Shown in pieces: positions 1 through 6,921 of a stretch of 40,497 bases of DNA. The DNA is from Oscillibacter sp. (GTDB lineage Bacteria; Bacillota; Clostridia; Oscillospirales; Oscillospiraceae). A program made the translations under genes and the position numbers. Where the stretch lies: NCBI GenBank assembly GCA_022791875.1, contig JAAVZX010000067.1, positions 1 to 40,497 on the forward strand. Direction: 5' to 3'. Under the pieces are notes generated by a model. The model did no database searches and was not told the DNA's origin. It was given only the letters and a program-made list of their open reading frames with translations. How positions within the stretch are numbered: the stretch's first letter is position 1; each line of letters starts with the position of its first letter.

Positions 1-424
1 GCCGGTGGACGGGGCCGCCGCCGTGGGTGTTGCGCTTCACGGCTGCGCCGTGGCGCTTCTCAACGCCCTGGAAGCCGTGGCCCTTGCTGGTGCCGGTGAC
101 ATCCACGAAGTCTCCGGCGGCGAAGGTGTCGGCCGTCACGATGTCGCCCACGCTCAGGTCGGCGGCGTTCTCCAGGTCGAACTCACGCAGGTGCTTCTTG
201 GGGCCCACGCCGGCCTTGTTCAGGTGGCCCAGCTCGGGCTTGGTGAGCTTGCGTTCCGCGGTGTCCTCGAAGCCCAGCTGCACGGCCTCGTAGCCGTCCT
301 TTTCCGCCGTCTTCTTCTGCACGACCACGCAGGGGCCCGCCTCGATGACCGTGACGGGAATCACGTGGCCGTTCTCGTCAAAAATCTGGGACATGCCCAC
401 TTTTTTGCCGATGATCGCTTTCAT
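1..424 (-). CDS. rplC: 50S ribosomal protein L3 (partial, 3' end outside window)
   Basis: Ribosomal protein L3 of the large subunit, which binds 23S rRNA near the peptidyl-transferase centre and starts 50S assembly. The minus-strand reading begins [19 protein letters not shown], the hallmark L3 N-terminus. It continues through [17 protein letters not shown] and ends in the window at the conserved [17 protein letters not shown] region. About 141 codons are visible against a usual length near 205-210, so the C-terminal third lies before position 1. The start is the ATG at 424-422 with GGAGG just upstream. It follows rpsJ on the same strand after a 136-bp gap that holds only a GCCTGCC/GGCAGGC-type hairpin near 510-525. 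This is the usual S10-operon order rpsJ-rplC. Identification is very secure. Confidence 0.97.
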   Translation of the reverse strand, partial: MKAIIGKKVGMSQIFDENGHVIPVTVIEAGPCVVVQKKTAEKDGYEAVQLGFEDTAERKLTKPELGHLNKAGVGPKKHLREFDLENAADLSVGDIVTADTFAAGDFVDVTGTSKGHGFQGVEKRHGAAVKRNTHGGGPVHR

Positions 425-560
425 GTAGGTTCCTCCTTAAATTAAGGTTATTGGTCGGCTTAGATACGCCCATGGGCGCATTGCTCTGCCGACATGACCC
501 GCCTGCCTCAAAACGCGGCAGGCTGCGGTGAGCACGAATGGAACTTGCGTCGGGTTAGGG

Positions 561-872
561 TTACAGCTTGATCTCGATGTCCACGCCTGCGGGCAGCTCC
601 AGGGCCATCAGGGCCTCCACGGTCTTGGGGGTGGACTTGGTGATGTCGATGAGGCGCTTGTGGGTCCGGCGTTCAAATTGCTCGCGGCTGTCTTTGTATT
701 TATGAACAGCCCGGAGAATCGTCACGATTTCCTTCTTGGTGGGCAGCGGGATGGGTCCGGAGACCTCCGCGCCGGTGCGCTTCGCCGTCTCGACGATTTT
801 TTCCGCGCTCTGGTCGATTACCTGGTGGTCATACGCCTTGAGGCGGATGCGGATTTTTTCCTTCTGTGCCAT
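561..872 (-). CDS. rpsJ: 30S ribosomal protein S10
   Basis: S10 (NusE) is a small-subunit protein that also takes part in antitermination complexes. The 103-residue product begins [20 protein letters not shown] and carries the family motifs [16 protein letters not shown] and [16 protein letters not shown], at full family length. The ATG is preceded by AGGAGG with normal spacing. It is the first gene of the S10 operon here; rplC follows. A consensus promoter (1164-1192) and a leader of about 285 nt with an internal terminator-like hairpin lie upstream, suggesting regulation in the leader. No tuf gene precedes it in the window; the upstream side is occupied by an integrative element. Confidence 0.98.
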   Translation of the reverse strand: MAQKEKIRIRLKAYDHQVIDQSAEKIVETAKRTGAEVSGPIPLPTKKEIVTILRAVHKYKDSREQFERRTHKRLIDITKSTPKTVEALMALELPAGVDIEIKL

Positions 873-980
873 AGCTGTTTTTTCCTCCTGATTCGTACTA
901 CGTCGTATTCTCGTTCTCGACTCAGTACGGCGCGAGAAATATTTCTGTCCGCGGTGCCGTGCGTATCATTCCTGCTCATG

Positions 981-1008
981 AAAAAACCCGGCGCATAGCA
1001 AGCCGGTT
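981..1008 (-). terminator. terminator-like hairpin inside the rpsJ leader (candidate attenuator)
   Basis: On the minus strand an AACCGGC arm and a GCCGGGTT arm (one bulged G) enclose a short loop and run into six T residues (A6 at 981-986 on the plus strand). The hairpin lies about 150 nt after the predicted transcription start and 109 nt before the rpsJ ATG. It therefore interrupts the leader of the ribosomal operon rather than ending an upstream gene; no gene is visible between promoter and hairpin. The leader between 1009 and 1157 is GC-rich and contains several short inverted repeats, for example GGCA/TGCC. An attenuation role is inferred. Confidence 0.6.
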
Positions 1009-1163
1009 CCGTCATGGCGCGGCGATCTACGCCCGCGTTCAGACCTTTCTCAGCCGCCCGATTATCGGACATACTCCCCGGAAGTTACCTCTCTCGAGCA
1101 ATCTCCCGGTTCATCGCACTCGTCCACATGGCAAAACCCACTCCTGCCGTCGCGGACCTGCTT

Positions 1164-1192
1164 ATCATATAGCATCTTGCCCCGCTTGTCAA
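1164..1192 (-). promoter_or_regulatory. sigma-A promoter of the S10 operon
   Basis: Read on the minus strand, TTGACA (1187-1192) and TATGAT (1164-1169) are separated by exactly 17 nt. Predicted transcription start is near 1157. It points toward rpsJ and is the only near-consensus promoter in the gap. The left end of the integrative element lies about 95 bp upstream of the -35 box. Confidence 0.85.
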
Positions 1193-1263
1193 GTACAAAT
1201 TCTCTATTTTGGATAAAAATTTCTAGATTTTTTATACGGGGGCGCGGGGACGGGGGACGAAGG

Positions 1264-1293
1264 GCCTCCGGCGGCTTACTTTTCTTGAAAGAA
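1264..1293 (+). repeat. left half of a composite 3'-end repeat, interrupted by the integrative element
   Basis: GCCTCCGGCGG (1264-1274) leads into CTTACTTTTCTTGAAAGAA (1275-1293) and then stops matching the family. The missing right half (AAGTAAGCAAAAGAACTTT and onward) is found at 7631. Joining the two halves gives at least 49 nt identical to the intact copy that starts near 26549. This is the left flank of the inserted element. Confidence 0.85.
1287..1293 (+). repeat. attL core GAAAGAA (direct repeat with 7624-7630)
   Basis: The 7-bp sequence GAAAGAA is the only sequence shared by the left junction (1287-1293) and the right junction (7624-7630) when both are aligned to the intact host palindrome. 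It is therefore the likely crossover or duplicated core. The element-side sequence just inside each end contains GTCAA in inverted orientation (AGTCAAGC on the left, TTGACAAG on the right), as expected for core-type integrase sites. Confidence 0.75.
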
Positions 1294-1364
1294 TAGTCAA
1301 GCGTTATAGAATAAAAGCCAGTAATTGCAAGGGGTACAGGGATTAGACGCTCTGCCAGCAAATC

Positions 1365-1385
1365 AAAAACCCAAGAAAAACCCAA
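1365..1385 (+). repeat. 21-bp subterminal direct repeat, left copy
   Basis: A5-CCC-AAG-A5-CCC-AA at 1365-1385 is identical to 7446-7466. The copies lie about 70 bp inside the left end and about 160 bp inside the right end. They are also internally repetitive (AAAAACCCAA twice). Such paired subterminal repeats fit arm-type binding sites for the integrase N-terminal domain. They are less likely to be the crossover site, because the host-repeat junctions lie outside them. Confidence 0.7.
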
Positions 1386-1510
1386 AACGCACCCTATTTT
1401 CAGCTAAAAACGCAAGCAGCCTTTTTGATAATACCGTACAGCAATACTATCAATTCATAGATAGTAGCATAAGCATTGGAGAGTTTTTTACCATGTCATT
1501 TTTCCAGCGC

Positions 1511-1543
1511 ATAAAAGAACCGCCCTGGACTATTCCAGGGCGG
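1511..1543 (-). terminator. Rho-independent terminator of the integrase gene
   Basis: A perfect 10-bp stem (CCGCCCTGGA at 1520-1529, TCCAGGGCGG at 1534-1543) with a 4-nt loop lies 8 bp after the integrase stop on the minus strand. It is followed by TTCTTTTATG. Confidence 0.85.
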
Positions 1544-1550
1544 CTTGCGC

Positions 1551-2744
1551 TCAGGCTTTCTTATAGATAGCTTCGGTTATAATCTCGCTTGCCCGCTGCT
1601 GTGCTTCCTCGTTGCTATGGCTGTATACGTTGAGCGTCATAGAAGGGTTGGCGTGTCCGGCTCTCTTGGAAATACTCACAACATCGGCTCCGCTTGTTAT
1701 CCCAATAGAAACCATTGTATGACGCAGAGCGTGAGGGTGAAACCCCTCCAGATTATACCGCTTTTTCAATATGCTGAATTGCTTTGTAATAGATTCGGGA
1801 AATATCATATTTCCGGTATCTCCGGTAAAGCAGTAACCGCTTGACGGGATTCCATGCGCCAGATTGTAAAGGGCCTGTTCTTGTTTCCACCTCTTCAAAA
1901 CTGCAAGCGTCTGGGGACCAATTAAAAACTCTCTGGCTCTGCCTGTTTTCGTATTGTTGACCTTTACACCCTGACCAGAAACATAAACAGCACCACGGGA
2001 GATTGTCACTTTACCGGTAGCGAAATCAATGTCACTCCACATCAGGGCGGCGCATTCACCACGTCGGCAACCGCTGTCCAGCAGGAACGCAACTACGGCT
2101 TGCCATTTTAACGGTTCCTGCTTCATACATTCCAGGATGTGCGCGGCTTCGTCTGCTGTGAACACGTCCGGCCCCTTGCGGATTTCATCTTTGGGACGGC
2201 GGGTCCTCCTGACCTTTACCATGGGGGAGAGGTCTATTATTTCGTTATCCTCCGCAGAGTGGAAGAAGCAGCGCAGAGCGGCATAGTCTATACCGCAAGT
2301 GGTCCAGGACAATCCCCCCTCTGTCTCCAGTTTGTTCAAATGCTGGCGTATCATGTAGGGTGTAATCTCGTTCAGCTTATAGCCGTTGAACACTCTCCCG
2401 GCTCGCTCCAAAGCGATTATGTAATTCTTCAAGGTGTTTGCCGCCCTGCTGGCGGCGATACTCTTCAACCACTCCTGAGCGTATGCCTGAAACGCAGGCA
2501 TTGCGGCGGCTTCCCTCTGGGCCTGCTCTGTCTTGGCCTTTTGCTCTGCCCTGGTCAGAACCTTACCAGCTTTGAAATCGGCCTCCAACACAGCCGCTGC
2601 CGACTCTGCTTCCCGCTGTGCTCTTGCTTTGCTGTAGCTGTCTGGGACGGTGAAACGCTTGCTTAGCGATCGTCCGTTGTCGGTTACCCTGAGTTCATAA
2701 ACATATTTGCCCGACTTGGATTCAAGCTGTCTGACGCTTGCCAT
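1551..2744 (-). CDS. int: tyrosine-type site-specific integrase
   Basis: Integrase that should insert and, with an excisionase, excise the element. The 397-residue protein has an N-terminal arm-binding region (about 1-60, beginning MASVRQLESKSGKYVYELRV), an alpha-helical linker, and a core-binding domain (about 83-165, with AYAQEWLKS and KLNEITPYMIRQHL). A catalytic domain follows. The catalytic set is complete: Arg in SGCRRGE (about 227), HxxR in HPHALRHT (about 338-342), GH in RAGHANPS (about 364) and the nucleophile Tyr in MTLNVYSH (about 374). The start chosen is the ATG at 2744 with GGAGG 8 nt upstream; an in-frame TTG six bases earlier is too close to the ribosome binding site. It lies at the left end and reads toward it, with its own terminator. 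It is closest in feel to Tn916/phage-type integrases of Firmicutes. Confidence 0.96.
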   Translation of the reverse strand: MASVRQLESKSGKYVYELRVTDNGRSLSKRFTVPDSYSKARAQREAESAAAVLEADFKAGKVLTRAEQKAKTEQAQREAAAMPAFQAYAQEWLKSIAASRAANTLKNYIIALERAGRVFNGYKLNEITPYMIRQHLNKLETEGGLSWTTCGIDYAALRCFFHSAEDNEIIDLSPMVKVRRTRRPKDEIRKGPDVFTADEAAHILECMKQEPLKWQAVVAFLLDSGCRRGECAALMWSDIDFATGKVTISRGAVYVSGQGVKVNNTKTGRAREFLIGPQTLAVLKRWKQEQALYNLAHGIPSSGYCFTGDTGNMIFPESITKQFSILKKRYNLEGFHPHALRHTMVSIGITSGADVVSISKRAGHANPSMTLNVYSHSNEEAQQRASEIITEAIYKKA

Positions 2745-2869
2745 TGACAAAACCTCCTTACTTTTCGGGAAGGGGTCTGCTACAATGGCTGTAACAAACC
2801 CCTTGCGGTTTGTGCGGCTCTTACTCTTTGGCTGTGGCAGGCGGTAGGGTAAGGGCCTTTTTACTGCAT

Positions 2870-3115
2870 TCAGAAACGGGAAACACGGTCGCTTTGCCCC
2901 AACTCCCAGCAGGCCAGCAGGAACCGCCCTACAAACTCAGCCGCAGCAGGGGAAACACTGGCGGGGGCATCGGGAATACTGTAGGCAGTTTCGTCTTTAC
3001 CGTACTGATAGAACAGTCTGCCCGTCTCTGCCAGGTGCCGCAGGTCTTCACCACAATCGGCATCACCACGGATGACGGGAACCATGCCCGCAGGGAGTTG
3101 ATATTGAGTTTTCAA
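2870..3115 (-). CDS. small protein of unknown function, upstream of int
   Basis: An 81-residue product starting from TTG at 3115-3113, chosen because AGGAGG lies 8 nt upstream. The longer in-frame reading to 3223 runs through the operator repeats and is unlikely. The sequence begins MKTQYQLPAGMVPVIRGDAD and ends FLLACWELGQSDRVSRF. It has no signal peptide, membrane segment or motif that I recognise. It is transcribed in the same direction as int, 125 bp upstream of it, and divergently from the ribbon-helix-helix gene, sharing the region with three operator-like repeats. It may be a small regulator or an integrase-associated protein, but nothing in the sequence proves this. Confidence 0.65.
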   Translation of the reverse strand: MKTQYQLPAGMVPVIRGDADCGEDLRHLAETGRLFYQYGKDETAYSIPDAPASVSPAAAEFVGRFLLACWELGQSDRVSRF

Positions 3116-3174
3116 GATATGTACCTCCTGTGTTTTATTGAGGGTGTAGCCCTCTGGATGGTTCTTATTATAGT

Positions 3175-3257
3175 ATATGGAATCCAATATATCTACGGAC
3201 AAACTCAACAATATTGAATCCAATAGATTGTGTGATATGTATATGGAATCCTATAGA
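3175..3257. promoter_or_regulatory. three 17-bp operator-like direct repeats between divergent genes
   Basis: The sequence ATATkGAATCCwATAkA occurs at 3175-3191, 3211-3227 and 3241-3257. A partial copy in the other orientation (ATGGAATCCCAT) lies near 3609-3620. The copies overlap the predicted -10 of the leftward small gene (ATTATA at 3167-3172, plus-strand view) and the -35 region of the rightward gene. This arrangement fits autoregulation by the adjacent ribbon-helix-helix protein. Confidence 0.65.
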
Positions 3258-3272
3258 CAATTATGTTATAAT
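3244..3272 (+). promoter_or_regulatory. promoter of the ribbon-helix-helix gene
   Basis: A perfect -10 TATAAT (3267-3272) stands 60 bp before the ATG at 3333. The -35 position 17 nt away reads TGGAAT, which is weak and lies inside the third operator repeat, so repressor and polymerase would compete. Confidence 0.55.
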
Positions 3273-3332
3273 TGAGTCATACTAGGAGAGGTGTCATCGT
3301 TTTAATGACCCCTTTAGAATGGAGGTAGAACC

Positions 3333-3554
3333 ATGCCAGTATCAAAAGCACAGCAAAAGGCAGTAGACAAATATGTAAAGGCTAACTATGACTTATACCA
3401 AGTGAAAATGCCTAAAGGCCGCAAGGCTGAAATACAAGCCCACGCACAAGCCCGAAGCGAGTCCGTAAACGGCTTTATCAACCGTGCCATAGGTGAAACC
3501 ATGGAGCGGGATAAGGCCGCTTCTGACAGCTCAGAGGGACAGGAGATGGGGTAG
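3333..3554 (+). CDS. Arc/CopG-like ribbon-helix-helix DNA-binding protein
   Basis: A 73-residue protein whose centre (YQVKMPKGRKAEIQAHAQARSE, then SVNGFINRAIGETMERD) matches the beta-strand plus two-helix pattern of Arc-type ribbon-helix-helix regulators common on clostridial mobile elements. The start ATG has GGAGG 8 nt upstream. It is the only plus-strand gene of the element and diverges from the int side. The three 17-bp repeats upstream are its probable operators. It could also be the antitoxin half of a toxin-antitoxin pair, but no toxin-like partner follows; the next gene is on the other strand. Function in control of element genes is inferred. Confidence 0.85.
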   Translation: MPVSKAQQKAVDKYVKANYDLYQVKMPKGRKAEIQAHAQARSESVNGFINRAIGETMERDKAASDSSEGQEMG

Positions 3555-3633
3555 TGTTTTGCTGCCCCACCTCCCTAAATTGTCAAAATGATAGTTTTGA
3601 TTCTCAAAATGGGATTCCATCTAAGGTGGCGTT

Positions 3634-3963
3634 TCACCTCGTTAGAATCAGTCCCCTATATTGGGGTACGCATTTGACACCCACCCAGCGGCGGAACTTC
3701 TTCGCGCCTGGGAGCTTGCTGGAGAGGACCAGGGAGTAAAGGCCAGATTCGTTGATGATGGTCATTTTCTGAGTCCCGGAGGGGGTGTCTATTTCGGACA
3801 CCCCTCTATCCTCGGCATCCACTTTTTCCCTGGCGGCTTTGGTAGGTTCCTTATACCCCAGCGCCGTAGCTACGTCCTTTCCCACCAGCCACGGTTCGCC
3901 GTTGACCTCCACCGTGCGGATTTCCCCAAACTCAGGGGAGGACGAAATTTCGTCTTCCACCAA
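3634..3963 (-). pseudogene. BRO-N antirepressor domain, truncated remnant
   Basis: The reading contains the typical phage antirepressor BRO-N core: PEFGEIRTVEVNGEPWLVGK, DVATALGYKEPTKAAREKVD, then INESGLYSLVLSSKLPGAKK and FRRWV. Normal relatives continue after RRWV with a conserved segment (often TSEVLPxIRK) and usually a second domain. Here the frame changes to an unrelated tail and stops at 109 residues. At the other end the usual N-terminus is replaced, and the only start codons (TTG or GTG near 3963) sit at the edge of the iteron-like repeats without a ribosome binding site. Both ends appear eroded, so it is probably non-functional. Confidence 0.7.
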
Positions 3964-4115
3964 TAGGAACCAATAGCATCAACGGTAAATAGGGAGCAAT
4001 AGGAAATGACATGTTTGCTATTTACCATTGGTTCCTATTGGTTGCTATTGGATTTCGGGAAACGGACATTTTACCCGCCTGCTATTGACCGTTGATGCTA
4101 TTGGTTGCTATTGGT
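3957..4115. repeat. iteron-like repeat cluster 1
   Basis: Multiple copies of CTATTGGT-type units are spaced by about one helical turn, for example CTATTGGTTGCTATTGG (4098-4114) and CCTATTGGTTGCTATTGG (4034-4051). They are grouped in larger units of about 31-34 bp that start near TTTACCGTTGATG or TTGACCGTTGATG. Unit 3959-3992 is on the minus strand; units 4018-4052 and 4082-4115 are on the plus strand. Segment 4074-4115 (42 bp) recurs exactly, inverted, at 5413-5454. The stop codon of the 4082-4366 gene lies inside the cluster. The pattern resembles replication-origin iterons or a large operator array. Confidence 0.8.
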
Positions 4116-4366
4116 CCCACCAGCTTTTCCAACGCGGCCTGCTGCCGCTCCTGCTCCTGGATGAACTGGCTCAGGGTGGTAATGGTCCCATCAGCTACGC
4201 CCTTGCGCAAAGTCATTTGCAGGGCCGCAGAGACGGCTTGTGCGGCGGTAGGGTAATATCTCGGCTTCACCAGCACAACGCCCTTGTCCGGCCTTGTCCT
4301 GGGCTGTCCAACGATATAACTGTATTCATCTGCTGTCATGGCTAGATTGTCGGTCATCTGTATCAT
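4082..4366 (-). CDS. small phage-type protein of unknown function
   Basis: A 94-residue product beginning MIQMTDNLAMTADEYSYIVG. It has a middle segment (YYPTAAQAVSAALQMTLRKG, then DGTITTLSQFIQEQ) that resembles small uncharacterised proteins found near phage replication genes. It has no membrane segment. Two possible starts exist (4366 and 4357); the upstream AGGATG favours the first. Its last residues (IATNSINGQ) are encoded by the iteron-like repeat, so the repeat has either replaced or extended the natural C-terminus. It lies downstream of the 288-residue gene on the same strand. Confidence 0.65.
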   Translation of the reverse strand: MIQMTDNLAMTADEYSYIVGQPRTRPDKGVVLVKPRYYPTAAQAVSAALQMTLRKGVADGTITTLSQFIQEQERQQAALEKLVGPIATNSINGQ

Positions 4367-4408
4367 GCTTCACCATCCTTTTCAATTTGCAGTTCATGCC
4401 TTTAATGA

Positions 4409-4456
4409 CACATGACTAAAATGACTTAACTCGATTTTAGTCATTAAAGTCATGTG
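4409..4456. other. interleaved inverted repeat in the gap between two element genes
   Basis: ATGACTAAAAT (4412-4422) and ATTTTAGTCAT (4434-4444) form a perfect 11-bp inverted repeat with an 11-nt centre. A second pairing, CACATGAC (4409-4416) with GTCATGTG (4449-4456), overlaps it. The two folds are mutually exclusive. There is no T-run, so it looks more like an operator or a switchable mRNA structure than a terminator. It lies upstream of the 4082-4366 gene. Confidence 0.5.
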
Positions 4457-4473
4457 CCATACGGGTATGAGTT

Positions 4474-5340
4474 TTAGTTATCTTCTTGATTCAATGGCAG
4501 TTTTTCACCAGTAGCCTGGTAGTTGCGGTATGCGGCCCCGTACTGGTCATGGCAGTCCTCCAGGATTTGATTGATTGCCGCGCTCAGCTCAGGCCCTTCA
4601 AGACCGTCTGTGTATTTGTGAAGATAGGCTAACATGCCGTCCATATCCTTGAAAAAGTGCTGGACCTTTACCCGCTTGCCCGCGCTGCTCTCACTGTCCA
4701 GCATATCAGGCGTTCCAAAGCCAATGATTTTAGCCCAGAAGGCTTTGTCTGCGGTGGCGGTACATGTGGCCTTGGTATTCATGTAATCTTCATCCCCTGC
4801 CAGATAGGGGAGAATCAGCCCGACGCTTGGGGTGACCGTATCATCGTTTCCGTGGTATCCCTGAATAATCATGGCCATGTTATGTTCCAGCACTTCAACC
4901 GCCCACAACATCTGCTCAGGGTCAGGGATGGTAATTCTCATGCCGTGTCTGCCCACAATCTCCTGCAGGCGTTGCATAGCAAGCGGATAATCTGCCATCT
5001 GCTGGGCGTACAGTGTCGCTTGTGTGGGAGAGAGGTTTTCCAGCTTCCCCAGAATATCCAGCGTTGCAGAAATTCCCGGCGTAGGCTCCTTGGTAATACG
5101 ATTGCTGACGTTCCGGCGCATATCCTCCACAATGGCAGTCAGGTCTTTCTTAGCAGACTCAGCCAGACGGGTGCGCTCCCGCTCAATACGGTCGTCAGCT
5201 TTCTTCAACTCCTGGTCATAGAACTGACTGCCTTTGTACTGTTCCAGGTTTTTGAGAATCACCGCTCGACTGTTGCGGTTCCTGCGGACATCGGCCACAT
5301 ACTTTCTCATTCTCCGCATAGCATTTGTGTAGTTGCTCAT
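4474..5340 (-). CDS. element protein of unknown function, N-terminal coiled coil
   Basis: A 288-residue product starting MSNYTNAMRRMRKYVADVRR. The ATG at 5340 is chosen because GGAGG lies 8 nt upstream; the reading upstream to 5436 is translated repeat. Residues about 1-95 are highly charged and predicted helical or coiled coil (YDQELKKADDRIERERTRLA). The rest is mixed and includes ILPYLAGDEDYMNTKA and VQHFFKDMDGMLAYLHKY. No catalytic motif, membrane segment or signal peptide is seen. The gene is flanked on both sides by inverted copies of the iteron-like repeat and sits downstream of the RepA-like gene. It may assist replication or bind DNA, but this rests on position only. Confidence 0.75.
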   Translation of the reverse strand: MSNYTNAMRRMRKYVADVRRNRNSRAVILKNLEQYKGSQFYDQELKKADDRIERERTRLAESAKKDLTAIVEDMRRNVSNRITKEPTPGISATLDILGKLENLSPTQATLYAQQMADYPLAMQRLQEIVGRHGMRITIPDPEQMLWAVEVLEHNMAMIIQGYHGNDDTVTPSVGLILPYLAGDEDYMNTKATCTATADKAFWAKIIGFGTPDMLDSESSAGKRVKVQHFFKDMDGMLAYLHKYTDGLEGPELSAAINQILEDCHDQYGAAYRNYQATGEKLPLNQEDN

Positions 5341-5410
5341 TGTCTTTTCCTCCATAATTTTGATAATATTTACCTCGCCTGTTTCGGCGGTGGTATCTAA
5401 ATAAAAGTTC

Positions 5411-5590
5411 CCACCAATAGCAACCAATAGCATCAACGGTCAATAGCAGGCGGGCATTTTTGCTGGTTTTTCAATTTATGTGCTCTGCTATTGGTTACCG
5501 TTGATTACTATTGATTTTGGTATGAGTCAAAAATAAAGGTTTCCTATTGGTCCTATTTACCGTTGGCTGCTATTGGTTCCTATTGATTTA
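5411..5590. repeat. iteron-like repeat cluster 2
   Basis: Same unit as cluster 1. An inverted exact 42-bp copy of 4074-4115 lies at 5413-5454. Plus-strand units follow at about 5486-5517 (GCTATTGGTTACCGTTGATT) and 5543-5587 (CCTATTGG, CTATTTACCG, GCTATTGGTTCCTATTG). The cluster lies directly after the stop of the RepA-like gene and upstream of the 288-residue gene. A short AT-rich stretch (5455-5485 and 5505-5540) lies among the units. Position next to a RepA-like ATPase favours an origin of replication. Confidence 0.8.
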
Positions 5591-6725
5591 CTTCCCCCTT
5601 CGCTCTGTTTCCGCCATATCTAAGTTTGTGCTTTCCGGAACCTGTACCGTTTTTAGTGGTTTCGTGTAAAATACGGTCATTGTCAAATAAAGCCCGTTCC
5701 ATAGCTTTTAATTCTTTTCCCAATGTGGCGGGTGTAGTGGAGAGATATACCCCAGCTATTTCTTTGCCTGCGTCCATTAGCTGTTGCATGGTTCCGCTCC
5801 ACCCATCCAGGTTATCTTCAAGTAATTTCTTGATGGTTTGCACAAGCGGGTTTGTTTGATAGTCCTCCAGGGCTTGACGTTCATTGTATTTGTCAGCATC
5901 CCCCAGGCTTTCCCAATAACAGTTTGTTTTATTGAACCGCAGTATTATTTCCCCTGGTTCCACATCCCTGCCCACAATGGATAGTAAGGCGTTATCGGCG
6001 CTGCGCTTTTCCTTGGTCAGTACATAGATTGTATCTGCGGCTCCCATAATGCCGTTAGTGCCGCTAATCATATTGAATGGATCTTTGTCATCTCCCATTT
6101 TCCGAAGATGATGAACCAGCAGCAGGGAAACACCGTGATTATCTGCAAATGCCTTTAACTCTCCCACCTCTCTGTAATCGGCGGAATAAGCGCTTTCCCC
6201 GCCATAGCTGCCCGTCCTTACCTTTTGGAGCGTATCAATTACAATCAATCCAGTGTTGGGGTGTCGGTCCAAATAGTCCTCCAGTTCTTCAAACAAGCCA
6301 TTTCCTATGGCATGGGCTTCGGTGGCGTATTCAAATCCTGCTGGAGCTGTACAGCCGTCTAATAGCTTATTCATACACTCTTTCAGGCGGCGTTGGCTGT
6401 CCTCCAGGGCCAAATACAGACATTCACATTGGTTTGTGCCATACCCTAGAAACGCTTTGCCAGAGGATACCGCAAGACATAAGGCCAGCACCATCCAGGA
6501 TTTACCGTATTTAGAGGGAGAAGCAAGGATATTCAATCCCTGGGGCAAAAGCCCCTCTACAACAAATTGAACTGGCGGCATGTCCTTCCTCTGCAATTCG
6601 GCGGCGGATATCGTATCCAGCAATGGGGTGGATGGGGATTCCTTCTTTTGCTCGTCCGCCGCAGTTCCTAACAGTTTATCCAGGTCATACCGCTTTGCGC
6701 CGGAGTCAGTCAGTTTGCTCGGCAT
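5580..6725 (-). CDS. RepA-like RecA-fold ATPase/helicase
   Basis: A 381-residue protein of the AAA_25/RepA-helicase group of the RecA superfamily, normally a replicative helicase or loader of plasmids and phages. Residues about 60-76 (LPQGLNILASPSKYGKSWMV) hold the Walker A loop. YLALEDS near 104-110 is the conserved acidic strand, GLIVIDTLQKVR at about 159-170 is Walker B, and SLLLVHHLRK follows. The C-terminal region (about 295-381) looks like a winged-helix or oligomerisation module. The start chosen (ATG 6725) overlaps the end of the excisionase-like gene by 20 nt; an upstream start at 6776 is possible but lacks a ribosome binding site. The gene lies in a minus-strand operon from the promoter at 7248 and is followed directly by iteron-like repeats, which supports a role in autonomous replication. 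Confidence 0.85.
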   Translation of the reverse strand: MPSKLTDSGAKRYDLDKLLGTAADEQKKESPSTPLLDTISAAELQRKDMPPVQFVVEGLLPQGLNILASPSKYGKSWMVLALCLAVSSGKAFLGYGTNQCECLYLALEDSQRRLKECMNKLLDGCTAPAGFEYATEAHAIGNGLFEELEDYLDRHPNTGLIVIDTLQKVRTGSYGGESAYSADYREVGELKAFADNHGVSLLLVHHLRKMGDDKDPFNMISGTNGIMGAADTIYVLTKEKRSADNALLSIVGRDVEPGEIILRFNKTNCYWESLGDADKYNERQALEDYQTNPLVQTIKKLLEDNLDGWSGTMQQLMDAGKEIAGVYLSTTPATLGKELKAMERALFDNDRILHETTKNGTGSGKHKLRYGGNRAKGEVNQ

Positions 6726-6921
6726 TTGTGCCCACCCCGCTTTCCCGTTCCAACAGGGCCAGCAGAGCCGGAACATTTACAAGGAACCGGGTTTTAGTGG
6801 GACCAGAGTAAACACCCAGGCACTTGCCCGCCCTTACCCGTTCTCTGATAAAGCACTCAGGTAACCCCGTAGCCCTTTGAGTCTGCCGGATTGTTTGAAA
6901 CATCGTCTTTACCTCTGTCAT
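6706..6921 (-). CDS. excisionase-like helix-turn-helix protein
   Basis: A 71-residue protein beginning MTEVKTMFQTIRQTQRATGL. The order is helix, turn, helix (TARATGLPECFIRERVRAG-like), then a wing (GVYSGPTKTRFLVNVPALLA). This is the pattern of the small HTH_17/excisionase proteins that accompany tyrosine integrases and also act as operon regulators. ATG 6921 has GGAGG 9 nt upstream. It overlaps the preceding small gene by 65 nt and the RepA-like gene by 20 nt, so the three are translationally linked. A role as recombination directionality factor is likely but not proven. Confidence 0.75.
   Translation of the reverse strand: MTEVKTMFQTIRQTQRATGLPECFIRERVRAGKCLGVYSGPTKTRFLVNVPALLALLERESGVGTNAEQTD

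Noticed and set aside
5341..5436. N-terminal extension of the 288-residue element protein up to 5436
   Set aside because: The extension is a translation of the iteron-like repeat and lacks a ribosome binding site; GGAGG supports the ATG at 5340.
3957..5590. CRISPR array at the repeat clusters
   Set aside because: Units are very short, occur in both orientations, overlap genes and have no regular unique spacers; no cas gene is present.
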